From: VRUE01 sp035548675
GTDB lineage: Bacteria > Actinomycetota > Thermoleophilia > Solirubrobacterales > 70-9
Direction of reading: 5' to 3'
Length of the DNA: 21,720 bases
Assembly (NCBI GenBank): GCA_035548675.1
Contig: DASZSJ010000028.1
Coordinates: 1-21,720 of the forward strand
Both the position numbers and the translations under genes were made by a program. Positions 16,901 through 21,720 of the stretch are shown piece after piece. Below the pieces are notes generated by a model. It had not been told where the DNA came from. It worked only from the letters and a program-made list of their open reading frames with translations, and did not search any database. Position 1 is the first letter of the stretch. Every line of letters starts with the position of its first letter.

Positions 16901-18367
16901 TTCGACAGCAGCGGCGCCGGGGGGACCGTGCGCGTCGTCGCGATCGACAACTCGGCCGGCTCGCTCGCCGCCAGCGACCCCTTCCAGAACCCGCCCGAGG
17001 CCCAGTTGCCCTGGCTCGAAGCGGTGCTCGCCGACGCCCGCGCCAAGGGCATCCCGGCGATCGTGATGGGCAACCGCAGCCTCAACACCAGCTTCACGCC
17101 GAAGCTGAACGTGGCCAGCGACGGCGGCGAGGTCGCCCGGGCGCTGGTCGCGGGCGGGGCCTCCGCCTACGTCTTCGACCGCCCGGAAGAGAACCGGGCG
17201 ATGCGCATCCCCGCCGGCGCCGCCGAGACGATCCCGAGCTTCGGCAGCGGCACGCTCGGCTATCGCTCGCAGCTCTCGGGAGTGGTCGGCGGCGAAGCCG
17301 CCGACTCGCTCTTCGGCGACGCGGGCGTGATGGTGCTCGAACTGGCGGCGAACGAACGCGACCCGGCGACCAACCGGGCGCCGGTCCGGGTGCGGTTGAT
17401 CCCGGTGATCCAGGACCTCTCCCTGGAAGCGATCGACGGCACGCTGCTGCGGCGCTCGATCCCCGCCCTCTTCAGCGGCTTGGGGCGGCGACCGCTGGGC
17501 GGCGACCGCTGGGGGACCAGCTCGGCCGGGGGCATCCCCAACCCCTCCGGCGGCGACCCCTACACCCAGTTCCCGCCGGGGCAGTGCCTCATTGCCGGCT
17601 GCGCCAGCCGAATGGCGCCCGAATACAGCTTCACCTCCTCGGACCCCGACATCGCCGATTTCGTCAAGCAGGACCCCAACTCGACCAACTTGCGCAAGCC
17701 CTTCCTCGACGCGAAGGGGAAGGCGGTCACCGACAACTCCTCGGCCCTGCTCTGCCCCTTCAACGCCGGCACGACGACGGTCACGGTCAGCGCCGGCGGC
17801 TACTCCTACTCGCTGCCACTCACCGTGCAGGACGGCAGCGTGCAGCGTCCCTGCGGCACCCGCCCGCTGCGGCCGGACCGCTTCAAGCGCAACACCGCGG
17901 CGGCATCGCCGCCCCCGCCACCCCCACCGCCGGCCTCGCCCGGGCCGGCCCCGGCCGGCTTCCCGCCACCATCGCCACCGCCCGCTCCACCGCCCCCGCC
18001 GCCGCTGCCCAACCCGGTCCAGATCGTGCCGCCGCCGGTGCTCCCGGCCGCCTTCATCCCCCTGGCGGCGGGGGCGATCGCGGCCGTGCCGGCGGCGATC
18101 CTGCCCCCGCCGCCCCCGGTGGTGCGCCCGCTGCCCCCCGGCGGCGCCCCGGCCCGCACCTACCAGGTCGAGGAAAGGCGCGAAGAGGAGGCGGCGATCG
18201 AGGAGTCGCAGGCCTTCTCTCGCCACCGACCCGGCGGCGAGGGCTCGACCGTCCCGCCCTACCTGCTCGCCCTGGTCCTGCTGGCGGCTCTCGGCGGCGC
18301 CTCGCTGCGGGGCGGCCCCGGCGCCCGTCGCCGCCCCCGCCCGTCGCCGGCCCAGATCCGCCGGTAG
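13901..18367 (+). CDS. Membrane-anchored surface protein: Ycf48-like propeller plus inactive metallophosphoesterase
   Basis: The 1488-aa product starts at GTG 13901 after a G-rich stretch and has a signal/anchor helix at about 13-33. Residues 40-830 hold propeller-type repeats (IHWDGSDW, TLRGVAWPEPGHAYAVGDRGAMWQW, GIAFDPADPSRGYAVGKGGVL, SIAFAGSAAIVAAGGDLL). Residues of about 862-1190 look like a calcineurin-type phosphoesterase in which the ligand motifs read FAVAGNAQ, LLYTGNRVG, ALGSNDLGD, IVMGNRSLN, with D or H replaced mostly by N. A short Ig-like region (EYSFTSSDPDIADF...TVTVSAGGYSY), a proline-rich stalk (about 1335-1417), and a membrane helix VPPYLLALVLLAALGGASL with an arginine tail follow. 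It is probably displayed on the cell surface; its binding target is unknown. Confidence 0.75.
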   Translation: MSRGRSRRAGQRRLALAVLSLGLAVLIALIAATRGSGAAAGEGEPAPLPLLGVADPEALLIGSSSGGEAWAYRQLPLAVGTVDAGSGRLAFGPQPSSPSPTKQLAFLRYAGAGGWQVFQTPLDENGNPYRGPVPNRLSARITPAGGGVLVGRDLQKQAGEQVVVLDHDPGGPWRALPAPPPGVLLPPEGEAPGEALAAENGIGAVADAAFDESGHTAIFLAPKGRSVEGAVIHWDGSDWTREPVEVPAGSEAKFHILAIAASGAANAWAIAEAAEALGRSFVLLQRTGSGASAKWVERGLGAAQFADASTPAEGIEGLAPLSGAAQPLSVTQDGVWVDLSGTIEGAQRDLTIYYDISAGRVTGAWCDASLCESGGGLAGGQLGVRLSRQLGYRSFAWPGGEFGTRIVTNPLDPGGSEESNRGTYLRFAEGQFTRMPGGGGNFRATGAFSSVDEGWLQGPVEISAKRAPSLLRPWPIPLRAPLTAIAGAPGSPLGALGSAALAVGADGAVARYAPGRGWQREYLTSSSGAVNKATLRGVAWPEPGHAYAVGDRGAMWQWNANDDLWIADPGVPIGFEGNLMGIAFDPADPSRGYAVGKGGVLLGYGKSWEQEALPPGFAGANLTSIAFAGSAAIVAAGGDLLVNEGGGWHVDASAHALLDSVRSGNPQLYAVAGLADGGAVAAGRDIVIERDSATSPWRFSRQPILGSTAIAAAAVRDGGSVRAVLSVVPQVAYPTADDLPPPDPNVPPPIVPPFGLPGDGYLLRETASGWEDEERTAFAGAGPDRPVKTDPTLALLLEPSGEGWAVGGWSGSSDAAGRGVSASGGGANAVRARVRTATISRFGPNAAAAPIGATPQPLPMPAGPVRFAVAGNAQCEEACADLAPESLGPDRTLSAALGLIARTRGGWGPRALLYTGNRVGTGLGPTDGARYAALLGSAPGLPVFPALGSNDLGDGSGAGAFEQSFAGFPAPLGAGAAPAGISTTGIPGAAPGPGARTHYAFDSSGAGGTVRVVAIDNSAGSLAASDPFQNPPEAQLPWLEAVLADARAKGIPAIVMGNRSLNTSFTPKLNVASDGGEVARALVAGGASAYVFDRPEENRAMRIPAGAAETIPSFGSGTLGYRSQLSGVVGGEAADSLFGDAGVMVLELAANERDPATNRAPVRVRLIPVIQDLSLEAIDGTLLRRSIPALFSGLGRRPLGGDRWGTSSAGGIPNPSGGDPYTQFPPGQCLIAGCASRMAPEYSFTSSDPDIADFVKQDPNSTNLRKPFLDAKGKAVTDNSSALLCPFNAGTTTVTVSAGGYSYSLPLTVQDGSVQRPCGTRPLRPDRFKRNTAAASPPPPPPPPASPGPAPAGFPPPSPPPAPPPPPPLPNPVQIVPPPVLPAAFIPLAAGAIAAVPAAILPPPPPVVRPLPPGGAPARTYQVEERREEEAAIEESQAFSRHRPGGEGSTVPPYLLALVLLAALGGASLRGGPGARRRPRPSPAQIRR

Positions 18368-18406
18368 TGGCTCAGTTCGAATCGCCCCCAGCCGGTCGAC
18401 TCAACA

Positions 18407-18438
18407 AACCCCACGAGCACAACGGAACCCCACGAGCA
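18407..18438 (+). repeat. 13-bp direct repeat in the convergent spacer
   Basis: AACCCCACGAGCA occurs at 18407-18419 and 18426-18438 with a 6-nt spacer. Not found elsewhere in the window, apart from a partial CCCACGAGC near 19098. Confidence 0.55.
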
Positions 18439-18440
18439 AA

Positions 18441-18462
18441 GGGCGAGCGAGCTTGCGAGCCC
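18441..18462. terminator. Possible bidirectional terminator between convergent genes
   Basis: GGGCGAGCGAG / CTTGCGAGCCC forms an imperfect hairpin with a four-pair outer stem, two mismatches and an inner stem. On the minus strand it is followed by TTT. It lies between the stop of the 1488-aa gene and the stop of the minus-strand winged-helix gene. Weak. Confidence 0.3.
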
Positions 18463-18488
18463 TATGGCCCCTGAGCCGCACCTCGGAG

Positions 18489-18647
18489 GAGCCCGCGCTG
18501 CCCTGCGATCGATTTGCCACCGTATACGTGGGTCAATCGATCGCTGGGCAGCGTGCGGGCGACCCGCTTCGAGCGGGAAGCTCTGAGCGGCACGGCCAAG
18601 AACACGATCGCGAAGCTGCTGGCCGATCTCCCTGCGGGGGTTGTCAA
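18489..18647. repeat. Structured intergenic element, copy B
   Basis: Head: GCGATCGATT (18505-18514), core CCGTATACG, AATCGATCGC (about 18534-18543), with the arms perfect over 10 bp. Then GCGGGCGACCCGCTTCGAGC and GGAAG, and a tail hairpin CTCCC-TGC-GGGGG followed by TTGTCAA. Compared with copy A, the tail stem differs in sequence but still pairs (one G-U). The rest of the 18368-18746 spacer holds the direct repeat, a weak hairpin and nothing else I can name. Confidence 0.65.
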
Positions 18648-18746
18648 CCTGGCCCGCTACCGATCCGCCGCCGCTAGCCACCATCCCCCGACTGAGATGT
18701 CGCCCCTGCTCCCAGCGCACGGGAGGAAGTGCGAGGTCGCTTTGGG

Positions 18747-19094
18747 TCAGCGGAGGGCTTCGGGGGTGAAGCGGTAGCCGATGCCGAAATGGGTGTGGAT
18801 GTAGCGCCAGTCCGGGGCGGCGATCTCGAGCTTGCCGCGGACCTTGCGCACCAGGACGTCGACCGAGCGGTCGCGGCGGGGCATCTCGCCGCCCCACATC
18901 AGCTCGTAGATCTCCGGCCTTTGGACAACGCTGTCGAGGCGCTTGGCGAGCAGGAAGAAGAGCTCGAACTCGCGCACGGTGAGGCCGGTGCGGACGCCGT
19001 CGATCAGGACCTGCAGCTCGCCCGGGCGGATCTCCACGTTGCCGATCTGCAGGCTGCCTTCGGGAGAGGCCGCGGCCGGAGGAGGGACGAGCAT
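18747..19094 (-). CDS. Stand-alone OmpR/PhoB-type winged-helix protein
   Basis: The 115-aa product is essentially only an OmpR/PhoB C-terminal DNA-binding domain: IGNVEIRPGELQVLIDG, LTVREFELFFLLAKRLDSVVQRPEIYELMWG, the recognition helix DRSVDVLVRKVRGKLE and the wing WRYIHTHFGIGYRFTPE. There is no receiver domain; the first 18 residues are low complexity. Start is ATG 19094; the upstream sequence has only a weak GTGGGA. It lies 41 nt after the PD40 protein gene on the same strand and may be co-transcribed with it. It may bind DNA constitutively or depend on a partner; targets are unknown. Confidence 0.85.
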   Translation of the reverse strand: MLVPPPAAASPEGSLQIGNVEIRPGELQVLIDGVRTGLTVREFELFFLLAKRLDSVVQRPEIYELMWGGEMPRRDRSVDVLVRKVRGKLEIAAPDWRYIHTHFGIGYRFTPEALR

Positions 19095-19135
19095 GGTCCC
19101 ACGAGCCTCTTCAACGGCGGCGTCGGAGCGGTGAA

Positions 19136-21202
19136 CTATTTGTGTCGGAGTTGAGAAGATTTGGAGAAGAAGGTCAACTTCAGCGAGGTACGCAGCTTGC
19201 GCCCACCACCCGCGGGGACGTACGTGACCTTGACCCTCGCCGTTACCCGCTCACCGGCTCGCAGGGCGCTCAGCAACGCCGGCCGCGGGCGCAGGGTGAG
19301 CGATACGGTCCCTTTTCTGGCCGCCCGCGCCCGGCCGGCTGCGACGACGCTCGACCTTCGGTCGACTGGGGCGCTCTTTGCCAGCGCCTCGATCCGTCCC
19401 GCCGCGGGGACCGAGACACCAAGCACGGCGACACCGCGGCGCAGGCGGCGAAGGCGCGCCGAGATGTGCGGGTGGCGCCGCGTTTCGATCGAGCTCTCGC
19501 CGCTGCCCCCGTTTTCGCCGCCGCCTTCCGGCGTCGGTTCGGGCTCACGAGTGACGACGAAGGCATCGGCGCGCTGGTTGGCGTCGCCGCGGAACAGGTT
19601 GCCCGCGAACGACGAGAAGGCGATTCGATCGGCGTTGGCCGAGAGGCTCACCCCATCGAGCACTTCGCCATCGGCGTCACCACCGGTGTCCGAGCGCACC
19701 GTCCGTTCGATCGTGTGCTGCCCGAGGTCGATCAGGTAAAGCTCGTGCGGTCCCGGCACCGCCCGTGGTTCGCCCACCTGCTGCAGGACCGGCAGCGAGA
19801 ACTGGGTGCGGCTGCTGGTGACGGCGATGAACCGCCCATCGAGTGAGAGGGTTGCGCTGGTCACCGGCGCGCTCAGCGCCGTGCCGCCGTTGATCGCGTC
19901 CCGGGTCAGCTCCGTGGTCGCCTGCTTGCGATTGAGGCCGGCGTCCATGCGGGTGATGAAGAGGTCGAGTGCCAGACCGACGATCGGGTCGGGGCGTGCG
20001 CCCGCGGCGGTGAGGAAGGCGACGGTGTTGCCGTCACCGCTCAGCGAGGGGAGCTGGCCCGTGATGTCGGTGGCCGACTCGCGGTTCGTCAGCGGGCCGT
20101 AGCAGGGCCCGGTTGAGGTCGAGTCGAAGACGGTCGTCATGCCGGGATTGGCTTCTTCGAGTTGGCGGCAGGCCAGATCGTCGGGGTCCGACAGGCCGGA
20201 GATCCTGCGAGTCGGTTGCGTCGCCCCGAACGGGGCGCGGCGCCATAGGTAGTAGTAGAAGCTCGGATCGGTGTTCTCGCCGCCGAGGAAGCGCGTCTGC
20301 GCGGCGGCGTTGGCACCGGTCCAGGCGACGGTCGAGCCGTCGGCGCTGAGCGCCGCGCCGAGCGCCCCGCCGGCGGGTTGGGGGGTCATCTGCCCGCTGC
20401 CGGCGTCGCGGCCGGCCGTGACCAGGGTCGTGCTCCGGCTGTCGATGTCACGCAGGAAGATCTGGCCGGCGGGAGTTTCGGTGGCCGGCCGGTCGGGCAG
20501 GTTCGACGCGGCTTCGGTGACGAAGGCCACGCGGCGGCCGTCGGCGCTGAGGGCAACGCCCCGCGAGGGGCTGGCGCCGGGATTACCGCCGGTCGTGGGC
20601 AGCCCCGGCACCGCGTAGCCGGCCGGCTGCTCGCCACCGTCGCGGGCGGAGACGAGCACGAACGGGCAGGGTGGGGGCGTGGCGCCGGTGCAGGCGCCCC
20701 CGACCGGCAGCGGCGCGTCCATGTCGCGGCGGTAGACGTCGACGTTGTCGTTGCCGTCGGCCGGCACCAGTCGCTGGGCGGTGGCGAAGGCGAGGTAGCG
20801 CCCGTTGGCGCTGATCGAGGGGCTGAAGGCGCCGCGGCGCAGGAACGCGTTGGTCCCCTCTGCGAAGAGGTTGCCGTCGGCGACCTTGGCCAGCGCCCGG
20901 GTCTGCAGGTCGAAGCGGAAGATCCCGCCGGCCCGGTACTCGCCCGGCGGGTCGGGGTCGTCGTCGGCGAAGAAGTTGCGCGAGAAGGTTTCGATCGCGA
21001 CGTAACGCCCGTCGGCCGAGATCGTCGCGTACAGGGTCGTGTCGTCCCCCTGCTCGAGCCGGGCGTAGTCGGCGGAGACGAGGAAGGCGCCCGGCACGCC
21101 GTCGAGGCCGTTGTCGTAGAAGGCCGGGGCGGGGGGCGGCGCGAAGAGGCTGCCGAGCGCCGCCGCGGCGCAGGTGAGGATGAGCGCGCGCGCGGCCCTC
21201 AC
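19136..21202 (-). CDS. Secreted PD40/TolB-like beta-propeller protein with C-terminal beta domain
   Basis: The 688-aa product starts at GTG 21202, overlapping the upstream stop as GTGA. An open frame continues upstream to 21667 but reads as low-complexity shadow of the previous gene. The signal peptide is ARALILTCAAAALGSLFAPPPAPA-FYDNG. Seven PD40 strands are visible: ISADGRYVAIET, SISANGRYLAFAT, LSADGRRVAFVT, LSADGSTVAWTG, LSGDGNTVAFLT, LSLDGRFIAVTS and LSANADRIAFSS, matching a seven-bladed propeller. A glycine/serine/glutamate linker leads to a C-terminal domain (about 585-688) ending TSLKLTFFSKSSQLRHK, similar to that of the PstS-like protein. It is extracellular; the ligand is unknown. 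Confidence 0.82.
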   Translation of the reverse strand: MRAARALILTCAAAALGSLFAPPPAPAFYDNGLDGVPGAFLVSADYARLEQGDDTTLYATISADGRYVAIETFSRNFFADDDPDPPGEYRAGGIFRFDLQTRALAKVADGNLFAEGTNAFLRRGAFSPSISANGRYLAFATAQRLVPADGNDNVDVYRRDMDAPLPVGGACTGATPPPCPFVLVSARDGGEQPAGYAVPGLPTTGGNPGASPSRGVALSADGRRVAFVTEAASNLPDRPATETPAGQIFLRDIDSRSTTLVTAGRDAGSGQMTPQPAGGALGAALSADGSTVAWTGANAAAQTRFLGGENTDPSFYYYLWRRAPFGATQPTRRISGLSDPDDLACRQLEEANPGMTTVFDSTSTGPCYGPLTNRESATDITGQLPSLSGDGNTVAFLTAAGARPDPIVGLALDLFITRMDAGLNRKQATTELTRDAINGGTALSAPVTSATLSLDGRFIAVTSSRTQFSLPVLQQVGEPRAVPGPHELYLIDLGQHTIERTVRSDTGGDADGEVLDGVSLSANADRIAFSSFAGNLFRGDANQRADAFVVTREPEPTPEGGGENGGSGESSIETRRHPHISARLRRLRRGVAVLGVSVPAAGRIEALAKSAPVDRRSSVVAAGRARAARKGTVSLTLRPRPALLSALRAGERVTARVKVTYVPAGGGRKLRTSLKLTFFSKSSQLRHK

Positions 21203-21720
21203 CGGACCCTCACCCGCCGGCTGTAACTCGCCTTGTTGCCGGCGCGGTCCCGGGCGGTGACCGTGACCCGGTAGCGGCCGGCCACCCTGTAGGTGTGGCG
21301 GATGACCCGCGGCCGCTTCTTCCTGCGCCCGGCGCGGTGGCCCGCTGCCCGGCGGTCGCCGAAGTCGACCCTCACCGTGCGGCCCTCGAGCCCGCTGGTG
21401 CGATCGGCGACGACCACCGCGACCCGCCTGCCGCGCCGCCGCAGCCGGACCCGCGGCGGCTTGCGATCGACCAGCAGGGTCGCCCTGCGGCTGCCGGTTT
21501 CCTGGCCGCTGCCGTCGATCGCGAAGACCTGCAGCTTGTGACGTCCTTCGCCGACGCGCCTGCTCTTCAGCACCGCGTGCAGGCGCGTCGTCTTCTTGCC
21601 GATCGGCTCGTCGTCGACGCTGACCGAGTAGCGCAGGGTGCCGACCGCGTTTTCGGCGGCGTTCCATTTGACCCGCAGCGTCGACTTGCGCTGCCAGCCG
21701 TCCGGGACTTCGACCAGGAA
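21199..21720 (-). CDS. C-terminal part of an exported Ig/PKD-domain protein (partial)
   Basis: The minus frame is open from the window edge to TGA at 21199-21201, giving the last 173 codons of a gene that begins beyond 21720. It starts FLVEVPDGWQRKSTLRVKWN and contains an Ig-like domain (LRYSVSVDDEPIG...HKLQVFAIDGSGQET), then a PKD-like domain (VRVDFGDR...RVIRHTYRVAGRYRVTVTARDRAGN) ending SRRVRVR. The Ig/PKD types indicate an extracellular adhesive or structural protein. Its stop overlaps the next gene's GTG, so translation is probably coupled to the PD40 protein. Confidence 0.75.
   Translation of the reverse strand, partial: FLVEVPDGWQRKSTLRVKWNAAENAVGTLRYSVSVDDEPIGKKTTRLHAVLKSRRVGEGRHKLQVFAIDGSGQETGSRRATLLVDRKPPRVRLRRRGRRVAVVVADRTSGLEGRTVRVDFGDRRAAGHRAGRRKKRPRVIRHTYRVAGRYRVTVTARDRAGNKASYSRRVRVR

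Noticed and set aside
13814..18226. 1470-codon open frame antisense to the 1488-aa gene
   Set aside because: Shadow of GC-rich codon bias; composition is low-complexity R/G/A with no domain signal, while the plus frame has recognisable motifs and a signal peptide.
18371..18400. GTTCGAATC resembling a tRNA T-loop
   Set aside because: Flanking bases (CTCAG and CGCCC) do not form a T-stem and no acceptor or anticodon arm is found.
18514..18777. 87-codon ORF over structured element copy B
   Set aside because: Copy A gives no matching ORF in the same frame; the conservation follows palindromes, not codons, and it overlaps the winged-helix gene.
19136..21667. Longer start for the PD40 protein at 21667
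   Set aside because: The added 155 residues are R/G/Q-rich shadow of the upstream partial gene and would bury the signal peptide; GTG 21202 gives a normal exported protein.

Overview
The window is very GC-rich, uses GTG and TTG starts freely, and has long antisense shadow frames. It looks like a chromosomal segment of a high-GC actinobacterium. The secreted proteins (PD40 and Ycf48-like propellers with small lysine/arginine-rich C-terminal beta domains) point, as an inference, to Thermoleophilia (Solirubrobacterales-like). No rRNA, tRNA, CRISPR array or complete insertion sequence was found.

Left part (1-5419). A GT-C-type membrane glycosyltransferase candidate (minus) diverges from the recombination/replication operon dnaX - ybaB/ebfC - recR (plus). 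A degenerate GGDEF-domain protein follows. The glycosyltransferase gene carries a nested palindrome in frame, like a small mobile palindromic element tolerated in a membrane-protein loop.

Middle part (5420-8184). A 477-bp non-coding region holds an operator cluster, a structured palindromic element that recurs 13 kb away, and a promoter with its dyad between -35 and -10. It precedes a MerR-type regulator with a B12-domain-like C-terminus that lacks the usual cobalamin motif. A 165-bp MITE-like element begins exactly at that gene's stop codon. Next come a 91-aa protein and an LMW-PTP-type arsenate reductase. The 91-aa protein is a stand-alone copy of the C-terminal domain fused to the reductase.

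Right part (8185-18367). Four plus-strand genes are closely linked: a PstS-like exported binding protein with a C-terminal beta domain; an ftsH-like AAA+ protease interrupted by one in-frame amber codon; a secreted propeller-like protein; and a 1488-aa surface protein with Ycf48-like repeats, a calcineurin-like phosphoesterase domain that has lost its metal ligands, a proline-rich stalk and a C-terminal membrane anchor. The first three overlap by a few bases, and a 12-bp-arm hairpin separates the last two.

Right edge (18368-21720). A convergent intergenic region with the second copy of the structured element is followed on the minus strand by a stand-alone OmpR-type winged helix, a seven-repeat PD40 propeller protein, and the 3' end of an Ig/PKD-domain protein that runs off the window.

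The strongest leads are the amber-split ftsH inside an otherwise intact surface-protein cluster, the dead phosphoesterase, the two-copy intergenic element, the two nested palindromic insertions, and the arsenate reductase with its free-standing partner domain.
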